DNA of 64,000 nt, taken from assembly GCF_003286085.1 (NCBI RefSeq), contig NW_020825317.1, forward strand, positions 1,550,001-1,614,000, read 5' to 3'. Every line of letters begins with the position of its first letter. Position 1 is the stretch's first letter. This document shows, piece by piece, positions 55,523 to 64,000 of the stretch. Both the position numbers and the translations under genes were made by a program. The stretch comes from Drosophila persimilis (lineage: Eukaryota > Arthropoda > Insecta > Diptera > Drosophilidae). The notes under the pieces were generated by a model, which saw nothing but the letters and a program-made list of their open reading frames with translations, was not told the origin of the DNA and ran no database searches.

Positions 55523-56288
55523 GGTAATGCACTGTCGCTTGCTCTGTCCGGGGTAATGCAGTGTCTAGCTAAGGCTACGGTCCGGCATCTTCCCGATTCA
55601 AAGTCGGGGGAACCGAACCAGGGCCATGGATAGAGATGCCTGGCGGTCAGGCCTAAAACGCTAGGGGGTGGTCCCCCCGAAAAATATTAACCAGTATGGA
55701 CCCTCGGGCACGGGTTGGGATGTCAACCCAAACGTCGGTGGGAAGCGTGACTGCTGCTACCACCGGTGGGCACGGGGAGGAGCAATCCTCTCTGCGTGTC
55801 GCCAGCGGTCACACCTCAGACTTGGCGGGAGCAGGCCAAGTCAGTTGTACTGCCACAACAACAACAACAAAAACAACTCATTCCGCAGCCTGCAAGTTGA
55901 GCCGCACAGATGCCGTAGTCGACACAGACATGGATCTGGAGAGCGTGCTCTCTCTGAGTAGGACGGAGGAAGAGAGCCTTCTCCGCTCGCGGAATCCAGG
56001 CAACAGCTCCCTGCGTAGAGAAGGGCCGAAGCGTTCCAAGGAGGGGATGAAGGCCAAGGCACAATACAAAGCGGCCCTCAATATCAAAAGGCGGCTGCAA
56101 GGTAAAGCAGACATCTCCCAGGAGGAGAAGGTCAAGCTAGTCTGGGCCGAGCAGCGAGTAGAGGATGGCCGACTACATTACGCTCAGATGCCACAGATGA
56201 GGTCGTCGAATGGCGAATATGCCAATAAGGTGGAGGAGATGATGGCCACCAAGAGGCAACGCTCGACTCAGAGTGCCATTAAAGACAC
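55523..56288 (+). mobile_element. LOA/Bilbo-like non-LTR element, 5' UTR and start of ORF1
   Basis: A GC-rich leader (55523-55695) is followed by an open frame from ATG 55696: MDPRARVGMSTQTSVGSVTA, a Ser/Thr-rich region encoded in part by (caa)n, then a basic helical part (MKAKAQYKAALNIKRRLQGK) to about 56285. There the sequence becomes the end of the BEL/Pao element on the opposite strand. No zinc knuckles remain. The clade call rests on style and is weak. Confidence 0.45.
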
Positions 56289-56416
56289 TCCGATTCTGCT
56301 CCAATTAGCATATCTATTCTTTGTGGCTTGTAGAAATAAGGGTCTGCCAGTGGTAGGTTCTCTGGGATTCGTCAGTCAGTCACATTCACTGACTGGTCAA
56401 GGTGATAACCTGAAAT

Positions 56417-56988
56417 TTATTTCAGGATCCAAAAATCAAAGGAGAACTCACTACCATTTATTCGCGACTTCACCACTGTGTGTATTTTATCCTTTACTTG
56501 AGAATTAGATTCACCAATTCCAAGCAAGTTAATACAGGACTCCTCTCTACGGATCTGTAAGCGATTAGCGAGGTCCTCGGTAATGAAATTTGTTTGTGAT
56601 CCAGAGTCGAGCAGAGCTCTGGCCAGAATGTGTTCACCGCTCTTAGTTCGGACGCTTACGATCGACTTAGCCAGAATAACCCTGTCCAACGCTGTCGCTG
56701 ATTTGATGGAGGAGAAGGACTCTCTTGGGGTGGTGGCAACGCGAGACTATTAGCCGACACTGTGTATCGATGCAATAATGTATGATGTGAGCGGCTGCAC
56801 ACTCGACATTTATTGGCTTTGCATTTTACAACAGCGTGGCCTTTTCGCAGACAATTAATGCATAGGGATGCCGACTTAGCAAACTCAAACCTTTGCATCA
56901 CCGAGAGACGCGAAAATGGAGGGCAATTTGACACTTCATGGTCTCCTGAATTGCAGTAACTACAAGTTTGCTGTTGGGGGAAGTGCAA
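56417..56988 (-). pseudogene. BEL/Pao zinc-knuckle and protease region
   Basis: In the frame starting 56988: QQQTCSYCNSGDHEVSNC and CINCLRKGHAVVKCKANKC are CCHC-type motifs. A shift near 56670 leads to the protease, with ILARALLDSGSQTNFITEDL (active-site D-S-G). A stop follows FDFWILK at 56417; translation beyond it still resembles Pao (DQSVNV, then RIPENLPLADPYFYKP) down to about 56290. Confidence 0.75.
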
Positions 56989-57880
56989 GAAGATGCTGGT
57001 ATCGACGATTCAAGACTTTCTCAAAGTCGGACCAAAGCGGCAACTTCTCATAAGTAAGCTGTTCATCCCACTTTTGTTTCGTCACTGGGTCGACTCTGTT
57101 TAAGACGAGATGAATTAGCATTGCATTCGAAATTTTTGTATCATCTCCGATCGACAGTAACGATCCGTAAATCGACGAAATAGTATCGATTAGAGTTCTT
57201 AGAGATGATGCAGATTGATGCGGTATTCTCGGCATATTGAACAATGTGGAAATATTATTCGTGAAAATAAAATAATCGTTGTCATATACTCGTTTTAGGC
57301 CAGCCATGGCCTTTTCATAATTTGCCTCGGTGACTTGGAACGCCTTTATTGTTCCTAATGCTTCATCAGAGAGGCACGAAATTAAATGATTAAATTTTTC
57401 GATCACCGGTATGCTGTTGTCACTATGGACTAGTCTCTCAAAAAAGCTAATGAAATTTTTGAACTCCGAGTGTTTACCACTAAATTTGGGTAATGCCAAT
57501 TTCGGAAGTCTAGCATGAGTTGGTTCTGAAGAAGACACTGGCTTCATCTCGCTTGCTGCATCAAAGGCGGCGATAAGCGACATTATCTTTCTCTTGGTGA
57601 CAATCGTCAGCTCTTCCAACTCGGCTGCATATGCATCATCACCTGTTATGTCCTCGATTTGCTCCTGCAAATGGTTCGCCTTTTCAATTGAAGCATTCAA
57701 ACAATCTAATCTACATTGTAATTCCGGTAATTGCAAAGGAATCGACCCTTGATCTAATCGATCCCCTAAGCGGCGAATGCTTTTCACTCGACTTTTGAGC
57801 TTAATCTTGAAGTCTTCAAAAGTGGATTTACTGTTTTCTGCCATAATATTTGTGTATGTAGATTTTACGCAACAAACCAC
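56960..57880 (-). CDS. BEL/Pao Gag (DUF1759-type)
   Basis: Open frame from 57880; the better start is the ATG at 57844 (MAENSKSTFEDFKIKLKSRV), after a short leader. A coiled N-terminal part is followed by LPKLALPKFSGKHSEFKNFI, the hallmark of the Pao-type Gag domain, then FERLVHSDNSIPVIEKFNHL, SYLxD-type HLISCLSDEALGTIKAFQVT and IHLVLNRVDPVTKQKWDEQL. The frame ends at 56960, where it should continue into the zinc-knuckle region in another frame. Gag forms the particle. Intact to this point but lacking its knuckle region in frame. Confidence 0.8.
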   Translation of the reverse strand: MVCCVKSTYTNIMAENSKSTFEDFKIKLKSRVKSIRRLGDRLDQGSIPLQLPELQCRLDCLNASIEKANHLQEQIEDITGDDAYAAELEELTIVTKRKIMSLIAAFDAASEMKPVSSSEPTHARLPKLALPKFSGKHSEFKNFISFFERLVHSDNSIPVIEKFNHLISCLSDEALGTIKAFQVTEANYEKAMAGLKRVYDNDYFIFTNNISTLFNMPRIPHQSASSLRTLIDTISSIYGSLLSIGDDTKISNAMLIHLVLNRVDPVTKQKWDEQLTYEKLPLWSDFEKVLNRRYQHLLALPPTANL

Positions 57881-58040
57881 TATTATTTCTATTTATTTAT
57901 TTATTATGAATATGCAAATTGATTGCTGATTGACACACACACACCACGACGCGGGCAACGAATATGTTTGCATATACTGCAATTTCTTGTGTCACTAACA
58001 CTTATTGTTGTTCCCTATAATTAACTTTACCACCACCACT

Positions 58041-58058
58041 AGTCCACCCGGGGCGCCA
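58041..58058 (-). other. BEL/Pao primer-binding site
   Basis: On minus, tggcgccccgggtggact directly follows the LTR terminus, with the tRNA-complementary TGGCGCC start. Confidence 0.65.
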
Positions 58059-58322
58059 TGAAAAATTAGAATAGTTTTTCTAACGAAATTAACCGAAAAC
58101 TTTGGGTGGCTGTAATTTAATTATTCATTCGACGGGGCGATCTATTTCAATGTTAGCGAACAACTATATTTCCTTCAATCTCTTACTCTAGCTGACCTAC
58201 AGTGTCAAAGCGGGGCGAATTCGCCAAGAGCGAGAGAGCGAGCTTTTATTGCGCTCTCGCTTTGCCCTAGCCTAACTTACACTAGACTTCATAATTAAGA
58301 TCAAATAACTAATAATCGCCGC
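58059..58322 (-). repeat. BEL/Pao LTR (outer end uncertain)
   Basis: On minus it ends aactattctaatttttca. It includes gcaataaaagctcgctctct, a promoter or polyadenylation-like segment rich in CTCT. The outer boundary is placed where a Transib coding fragment starts; no second LTR is seen. Confidence 0.5.
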
Positions 58323-58323
58323 C

Positions 58324-58625
58324 ATGGATGTTTTCAAGCAGTTCCCGGATGCATCTGAAATCAAATTAATCTGCAGCTACGGAACTGATGGCTCAACGGG
58401 TCATAGTATATATAAGCAGAAGTTTTTAACTGAAATACCTGGCAGCCAGCTTTCAGATCATTCTTTATTTGTAACTTCTGTTATACCCATACAAATTACA
58501 TAGAACACCGCAGTCTATTAGATTTTGCAGACCGCTAAAAATTGATCTAGTAAAAGAAAATACTGCACACATAATTATAGAAAAAAAGATTTAGATTTTC
58601 TAATTAACACTCTTAAACCCTTTGT
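58324..58625 (+). pseudogene. Transib transposase N-terminal-middle fragment
   Basis: The plus strand reads ASEIKLICSYGTDGSTGHSI, YKQKFLTEIP, SDHSLFVTSVIPIQI. After a 1-nt slip it continues HRTPQSIRFCRPLKIDLVKE, with a C-terminal EKK-DLDFLINTLKP block that matches the start of the fragment at 55500 (EKNDLDTQIKNLTP). It therefore covers the region just upstream of the larger Transib remnant, from another copy in opposite orientation. Confidence 0.6.
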
Positions 58626-58639
58626 TTATAAATTAGTTG

Positions 58640-58700
58640 AGAATATTGGTGGGTGGTCCTGGAGGGTGGTGAGGGGTGGTGTGTTGCAAGAACAAGTACA
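58640..58700 (+). repeat. G-rich tract
   Basis: gggtggtcctggagggtggt followed by gaggggtggtg gives several GGG/GG runs in 40 bases on plus, a possible G-quadruplex. Confidence 0.5.
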
Positions 58701-58828
58701 AATATACAAGTATATGTACAAAATTGAAAAGCTCTAGCTTTAATTTCGAGCTCTGTGTTAAACAAATCTGAGGTGCTGGCTATATCATGATGGGGAAGGG
58801 GGGTGATGGCGTGGTCGAATCTACAAAA

Positions 58829-59863
58829 AACGAGGGGGAACGTTGTGAGTTGCTGCGGACACCGCAACTCTACAGTTATACCCGATACTAAGTCAGTATG
58901 GCTCTCCTCCGGCAGACGCCGCTAATATTAAACGACACGACAAAGAGTGCGTGCGAGAGATACAGAAAATCAGTCTGAGCGTGACGTCGGGCGCTGCGTA
59001 GCCAGTGCAAATTGATTTGTTCCTTTTGGCTATAAAAATGATCTGATCTGATCCAGATTCAGCAATCTGATAGATATGGTCACTATCTATGATTCTGCGT
59101 TTTTAGTTTTCTCGAATCTGCAATATTGTGGATGCAAGAGATTTTCGTCCTTTGTGGGGGCGGGGCGAAATTTTGAGATATACGTTTTATAGTGACATCT
59201 TAAAGCAGTGTGTGTACCAAATTTGGTTAATAGTCTCTGAGATTTGTGGATGCCTCAGATTTGCATCCTTTGCGGGGGCGGAAGGAAGTGTGGCGAAATT
59301 TTGACACGAAATGGTCAAGGTCCGATATCACAGGAGTGTGGATACCAAATTTGGTTGCTCTGGCTGGTTCTGAGATCCTTGAACTCATATTTTGCAATTG
59401 GCAAAACAGAGCGAGAAAGAATGAAATTGTTTTCTTGATTCTGGCTATAATAATTTTACGATCTGGTTCAGATTTTTCATTCCAGAAGCCATAGTCATCT
59501 TCTACGATTCTGCGATTTTAGTTTTCTCGTATCTTTAAAATTGTGGATGTCACAGATTTTCGCTCTTTGTGGGGGCGGAAGTGGGCGGGGCAAAGTTTTG
59601 AAATATTCTTGTAGCAGTGACATATCACAGAAGTCTGGATCCAAAACATCGTTGCTCTAGCTCTTATAGTCTTTGAGCACTAGGCGCTGAAGGGGACGGA
59701 CAGGCGGACAGACAGACATGGCTCAATCGACTCGGCTATTGATGCTGATCAAGAATATATATACTTTATGGGGTCGGAAACGATTCCTTCTGGACGTTAC
59801 ACACATCCATTTTCACCACAAATCTAATATACCCCAATACTCGTTTTAAGTATCGGGTATAAA
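58829..59863 (+). mobile_element. DINE-like Helentron, copy 10
   Basis: Forward copy from aaacgagggggaacgttgtg to aagtatcgggtata with two internal deletions (about 59157 and 59405). It lies inside a Transib-like terminus. Confidence 0.87.
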
Positions 59864-59886
59864 AAACGACGTCTGGACCATAGTGC
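59864..59886 (-). mobile_element. Transib-like terminus
   Basis: On minus, cactatggtccagacgtcgt starts at 59886, nearly the same tip as at 31109. Its interior continues at 58828 and leftward after DINE copy 10 is removed. Confidence 0.5.
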
Positions 59887-59908
59887 AATCACCCAAACGG
59901 AGATATTC

Positions 59909-60613
59909 AGGCAGGCTCCGTTTTTCATTTACTTTTGCGGATTACGTTTTCAGCCAAAACGTTTCGTTTTCGTTTTAAGGTGTTCCATTTTTCACATATT
60001 TTTTTTATCGATATGTTACATTTTGAAATCCGAATTAAATTGGATGTTCTGTTAAGCGCATGTTACAAGCACAGTCTGAGCTGTTACATGCACATTTGTG
60101 CTGTTATACGCAAAAATTTATTAATTGCCAACGTTCCGATAACCAAATCGGAATGCGTCAGCTGCTTACACCAAAACGAAATTTGTTGTTGCTGTGGCCA
60201 ATTTTTTCCGAGCCAAATTTTAGGTTGGGTTAAAATAAAATTATTTATAAAGAAAGCACAAGTTAAATTACCCTCCTCTACTTTTGTGAATGTGAAAAGC
60301 GGAGCCTGGCTGATTGAGTCCACCTCCGGCGGAAACTCCAAACCTTGATTTTCACCAAGGAAATTTTAAGAAAATTCAAGATATAGGTATCAAGTTTATG
60401 TTAATGCATCAATACGTCATCTATTTTTTTCCTTTTGCAATTCAGGTTCGTTTTGTTGTATAAAAAGCCGTTTACTTTTCATTTCGTCAACGAAAATGTT
60501 TTCGTTTTGAAAACGAAGAAATCTTGCGGAATGGGAAAAAGAGAGCCCCAATTTATGTGATTTCAAAAGTAAATCGGAAAACTTTTGTGAATGTGAAAAA
60601 CGGAGCCTGGCTG
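59909..60613. mobile_element. Inverted-repeat element with a duplicated right end
   Basis: The left end caggcaggctccgtttttca is inverted at two right ends: gaaaagcggagcctggctg (to 60312) and gaaaaacggagcctggctg (to 60613). Each right end is followed by the same about 75-bp flank (attgagtccacctccgg and onward). No coding domain is seen. The CAG tip suggests hAT, but no 8-bp duplication is found. Confidence 0.5.
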
Positions 60614-61660
60614 ATTGAGTCCACCTCCGGAGGAAACTCCAAACCTTGATTTTCACCAAGGAAATTTAAAGAAAATTCAAGACCTACTAAATTCTGATCA
60701 ATCCTCTGATATGTTTGATCACTTGAGCATATTTGAGAACTTTTTTTCGCACGAACTAGTGAGCCTCAATTACGAGGACTACAAATATGCAATTTCTTCT
60801 GGTTTAAAGAAACCGCACATTTCTAAAAAGGTCAATTGCTGAGATTTGCGTTAATGCTTTTAATAAACATAATGCAAAGGGCCAATACATTTTGGACCCT
60901 TATGCATGCTGTAGCTATATAATAAATTATATAAATAAAACCCAAAGGAGTATTTCAAAGCTTATGCGCGAGGCGGCAAAAGAAGTTCAAGGGGGCAATT
61001 ACACAAATTTATTTCTGGCACTGAGATATCTGCTCAGGAAGCCGTATATTATTGTCTAGGCATTCCGTTGTCCGGAACTAGCAACAAATGTGTTCAAGTA
61101 AATAATTTCCCCCCCAGCAACGAGTTCGAATGCTCAAATCCACAAGCATCCTACAAAATATGCATCAGGAGTCCACTGACATATTCGTCAAAGGATTGCT
61201 GGAGCGGTATGAACAAAGACCAACTGATCTTGAGGGCCTGTGTTTAGCCGATTTTGTAGCAAACTATGAATTTTCTAAAAGCGGGAAAAGAACTATCCAA
61301 AATAGAGATGATGAAGAGGACGAAGAAAATGAGGCACAAGTAGAATTTTTTATCCCTCTCCGTGATAATAGTGGTTTTATTGGGGAAAGAACTAAGCCGT
61401 CCATTTTAAAATATATGAGGTTTAATATAAATACAGATAGGTCAAACTGTTTTGGACCAATCAGCGGATCAAGATAGACGACTTCGATTAATTAAGCTTC
61501 CCCCTATTGTTTCCCTTAATATTTTAGCTAATTTGATTAGATCGCTGAATTTGAAGCAAAAAACCTACATATCTAACCCATGTTCTGCATAATGTGAGAA
61601 ATAAGGCAGTTTTTTATGAGTTTGTTGGTGGCGGCGCAGGCGTCGGCAAGAGTAGAACCC
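60614..61660 (+). pseudogene. Helitron/Helentron Rep-helicase fragment
   Basis: Plus-strand frames in order: NLDFHQGNLKKIQDLLNSDQ, ENFFSHELVSLNYEDYKYAI, NAFNKHNAKGQYILDPYACC, SYIINYINKTQRSISKLMRE, EISAQEAVYYCLGIPLSGTS, VRMLKSTSILQNMHQESTDI, RPTDLEGLCLADFVANYEF and finally the helicase P-loop FVGGGAGVGKSRT at 61620-61656. This is the region between the Rep domain and the PIF1-like helicase of Helitron proteins. Frame slips occur at about 60840, 61055 and 61120. Right after GKSRT it is replaced by R1-like ORF1 sequence. It could be a relative of the autonomous partner of the DINE copies, which cannot be shown from this fragment. Confidence 0.75.
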
Positions 61661-61661
61661 A

Positions 61662-61961
61662 GTGAGCGAACTGAGGAAGGTAGTGGCCAGCAGAAAATTT
61701 ACCGAAGCAGGACTGGAGGTTAAGAAGAGGCCGGAGACCAAGCCTCAGGTCGTGGTGTATGACGTGGACACGTCCATAACACCTGAAGAGTTCATGGAGG
61801 AGCTCTTCACAAAGAACCTGGAGGAGACCATGACTGCCGCGGAGTTTAAAAAGTCGGTTCACCTGGGCAGTAAACCCTGGTCGGTCACCGACGGCGCCAC
61901 GATCAACGTGACGCTAAAGGTCGACGCGAAGGCACGAAAGCGTGCACATGAAGTGGTTTAG
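61662..61961 (+). pseudogene. R1-like ORF1, C-terminal part of the first array unit
   Basis: SELRKVVASRKFTEAGLEVK onward, followed by the conserved VVVYDVDTSITPEEFMEELF block and a premature end AKARKRAHEVV. It begins where the Helitron sequence stops. Confidence 0.8.
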
Positions 61962-62394
61962 ATGCCGTTGCCGCTCCTTGGTCCGAACATACGCCTGCAG
62001 ACGTGTTTTCCAAGCTGTCCGCTATACCGTCGTTCGAGTCAAGTAAGAAGTGATTTTTGGAAGTGGAAAATATATCATAATTGCCGCGAGATCACGCGCT
62101 GTTCGCAAGTGAAATCGCGTGTTAATTTGGTGCAAAAACAGTGCAGCTATTTGCAAATTAATATTTGCAAAATAAACGCAAAAAAACAGCCACATGCGGA
62201 ACTTTAGTTCGTCAACAAGTGCGAATAGTTCGACAACAAGTCGGAATAGTTCGTCAGCAAGTTCGAGTTCGAAGCTTTGGCTCGAGGTCGGAGCTGTTCG
62301 GTTCGTATCTCCGCTAAGACTTTTGTTTCGCGTCTCCACTAGTGCCGTTTAGTGTTGAGACACGCCAATAGAGGGAGCCACAACTCGCCGGGTA

Positions 62395-63483
62395 ATGGAA
62401 GTAGACACGGAGGCCGATGCCAGCGACACTAGCCTGGCTAGTGTAGGGGCGAGCTCGTCGTCGAGCGTTTCCGCCCGCAGGCGGGGTCAGCCGAAGTCCT
62501 CAGCCGCCAAAGAGGGAGCCAAGAAGATCGGGCTTGGGATTGGGCTAACCGGAGAGCGGCCGATCCCAGCCGAGAGATGGCCGCCAACATCGCTCCCCTT
62601 TGAGGAGGCTCCATGCACCTCTGCCGCTGCCGCTGCCACCACCGCTGCCAGTACCCCTGCCGCCGCTGCCACCATCGCTGCCACCACCGCTGCCGCTGCC
62701 ACATGTCCGGCAACTGGCATTGTCGCGGCAGGCTACTCGGCCATCATCGCGGAAATGTCTGCGATAAGGATGGCGGTGAACCAGGCTGTGCTGAAGGGGC
62801 TGACGCCGCCAGAGGCTTCCATGGAAATCCTCGTCGCTACCAACCGGTACGACGAGTTGGTCATGGCCCTGGCTAGAGAAAACTTGCGCCTGGAGGAGAG
62901 GGCAAGGATGCCGCCTCCACCGAGACCCGGTGCTGCTGCCCACACGGGCACCACCGCCGTCACAGCCGCTGCGTATGCGACAGCCTTCCCAGTCCTGCCC
63001 GCACCGAGCGCCGTCGCTGCACCGATCCCAAAGCCTAGGGATACCTGGTCTGCTCTAATAAAGAGCAAGAACCCGGAGGAGACCAGCAAGGAGCTTGTGG
63101 AGCGAGTAAAGAAGACCGTGGTGCCGACTCTTGGAGTCCGCGTCCACGAGGTTCGCGAACTGAAGAGCGGAGGAGCGATTATTCGCACCCCTTCAGTGAG
63201 CGAACTGAGGAAGGTAGTGGCCAGCAGCAAGTTCACCGAAGCAGGATTGGAGGTCAAGAAGAGGCCGGAGACCAAGCCTCAGGTCGTGGTGTATGACGTG
63301 TACACGTCCATCACACCTGAAGAGTTCATTGAGGAGCTCTTCACAAAGACCATGCCTGCCGCGGAATTTAAAAAGTCGGTTCACCTGGGCAGTAAACCCT
63401 GGTCGGTCACCGACGGCGCCACGATCAACGTGACGCTAAAGGTCGACGCGAAGGCACGAAAGCGTGCACATGAAGTGGTTTAG
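62395..63483 (+). CDS. R1-like ORF1, truncated Gag lacking zinc knuckles
   Basis: Open frame of 362 residues from ATG 62395 (MEVDTEADASDTSLASVGAS). It matches the 456-residue ORF1 at 50316-51686 through the Ala-rich part and the VVVYDVYTSITPEEFIEELF block. It has a 12-bp in-frame deletion before TMPAAEF. A 14-bp deletion then shifts the frame, so it ends KARKRAHEVV instead of entering the three CCHC knuckles. Without knuckles RNA binding should be reduced, and self-association may remain; both are inference. The same ending occurs in the preceding unit. Confidence 0.8.
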   Translation: MEVDTEADASDTSLASVGASSSSSVSARRRGQPKSSAAKEGAKKIGLGIGLTGERPIPAERWPPTSLPFEEAPCTSAAAAATTAASTPAAAATIAATTAAAATCPATGIVAAGYSAIIAEMSAIRMAVNQAVLKGLTPPEASMEILVATNRYDELVMALARENLRLEERARMPPPPRPGAAAHTGTTAVTAAAYATAFPVLPAPSAVAAPIPKPRDTWSALIKSKNPEETSKELVERVKKTVVPTLGVRVHEVRELKSGGAIIRTPSVSELRKVVASSKFTEAGLEVKKRPETKPQVVVYDVYTSITPEEFIEELFTKTMPAAEFKKSVHLGSKPWSVTDGATINVTLKVDAKARKRAHEVV

Positions 63484-63916
63484 ATGCCGTTGCCGCTCCT
63501 TGGTCCGAACATACGCCTGCAGACGTGTTTTCCAAGCTGTCCGCTATACCGTCGTTCGAGTCAAGTAAGAAGTGATTTTTGGAAGTGGAAAATATATCAT
63601 AATTGCCGCGAGATCACGCGCTGTTCGCAAGTGAAATCGCGTGTTAATTTGGTGCAAAAACAGTGCAGCTATTTGCAAATTAATATTTGCAAAATAAACG
63701 CAAAAAAACAGCCACATGCGGAACTTTAGTTCGTCAACAAGTGCGAATAGTTCGACAACAAGTCGGAATAGTTCGTCAGCAAGTTCGAGTTCGAAGCTTT
63801 GGCTCGAGGTCGGAGCTGTTCGGTTCGTATCTCCGCTAAGACTTTTGTTTCGCGTCTCCACTAGTGCCGTTTAGTGTTGAGACACGCCAATAGAGGGAGC
63901 CACAACTCGCCGGGTA

Positions 63917-64000
63917 ATGGAAGTAGACACGGAGGCCGATGCCAGCGACACTAGCCTGGCTAGTGTAGGGGCGAGATCGTCGTCGAGCATTTCCGCCCGC
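63917..64000 (+). CDS. R1-like ORF1, start of third array unit (window end)
   Basis: ATG 63917 begins MEVDTEADASDTSLASVGAR. It differs from the preceding unit at two positions in the last 35 bases and is cut by the window end. Confidence 0.75.
   Translation, partial: MEVDTEADASDTSLASVGARSSSSISAR

Larger units (their letters stand above)
56290..58322 (-). mobile_element. BEL/Pao element copy B: LTR, gag, protease
   Basis: Minus-strand LTR (58059 to about 58322), primer-binding site, gag from 57880 and the protease region to about 56290. Pol downstream of protease is cut off. Copy A at 15640-16800 is a more decayed relative. Confidence 0.8.
61661..64000 (+). repeat. Tandem array of R1-like 5' UTR plus truncated ORF1, period 1,522 bp
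   Basis: At least three head-to-tail units. Unit junctions fall at about 61998 and 63520 (cctgc followed by agacgtgttttccaagctgt), where ORF1 sequence passes into the 5' UTR of the next unit. The ATGs of ORF1 at 62395 and 63917 are 1,522 bp apart. Each complete unit ends ORF1 before its zinc knuckles. The units are almost identical, and the array leaves the window. Confidence 0.9.

Noticed and set aside
55560-55625. tRNA-like arm (cccga ttcaaag tcggg) with a box-A-like tagctaagg upstream
   Set aside because: The 5-bp stem and 7-base loop resemble a T-arm, but no acceptor, D or anticodon arms fold around it. It lies in a GC-rich retroelement leader.
56290-56508. C-terminal 70 residues of the plus-strand frame starting at 55696
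   Set aside because: The sequence from about 56290 is the protease-side end of the BEL/Pao element on minus, so the frame runs on only by chance.
1-64000. R1-like family taken as evidence for an rDNA locus
   Set aside because: R1 proper inserts in 28S genes, but no rRNA sequence flanks any copy here, so this is an R1-clade element outside rDNA or a dispersed relative.

Overview
The window reads as repeat-rich heterochromatin from a Drosophila genome. The basis is one fly-type host gene, many insect transposon families, and a DINE-1/INE-1-like Helentron repeat present in at least eight substantial copies. The form of that repeat (about 1.1 kb, paired subterminal hairpins, GACA/GACG-type microsatellite, GA-rich tracts) is closest to what I know of obscura-group flies, but the species call is inference. 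There are no bacterial features, rRNA genes, tRNA genes or CRISPR arrays.

Layout. 1-3.8 kb: unassigned flank, a PIF/Harbinger element with TAA target duplications, a possible host 3' exon, and an intact cytochrome b561-type gene on the minus strand, the only convincing complete host gene. 4-12.4 kb: mariner and non-LTR fragments, DINE copy 1, a CR1/Jockey-type element on plus, an I-clade element on minus, and a hAT element with 8-bp target duplications. 12.7-21 kb: an R1-like 3' half, Tc1, gypsy and BEL/Pao remnants, DINE copies 2 and 3, and two minus-strand gene or transposase remnants. 21.1-26.4 kb: a complete copia-type element with identical 217-bp LTRs, inserted in DINE copy 4. 26.4-37.8 kb: a Tc1-like element, then a dismembered errantivirus (LTR, gag, RT/RNase H, integrase, env on minus) cut by DINE copies 5-8, a Transib end and an unidentified GC-rich block.

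37.8-52.3 kb is the clearest nest. A 5.2-kb R1-clade element on minus is split by a young 9.2-kb Ty3/gypsy element whose LTRs are about 1.9 kb. The duplicated target is AGTG. The Gag of the intruder starts with a complete RING-H2 finger.

52.4-61.7 kb: a CR1-type fragment, Transib (RAG1-related) transposase pieces and termini, DINE copies 9 and 10, a LOA-like ORF1, a BEL/Pao element with LTR and primer-binding site, an inverted-repeat element, and a Helitron Rep/helicase fragment that stops at its P-loop. From 61.66 kb to the window end lies a head-to-tail array, period 1,522 bp, built from the 5' UTR and truncated ORF1 of the same R1-like family. It runs off the end of the window.

Nothing here forms a cooperating pathway. 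The region behaves as a transposon trap in which insertions of several ages are nested. The points most worth following are the R1-derived tandem array, the RING-Gag, the RAG1-like Transib remnants, the GA-rich tracts spread by the DINE copies, and the contrast between identical copia LTRs and a heavily broken copia reading frame.
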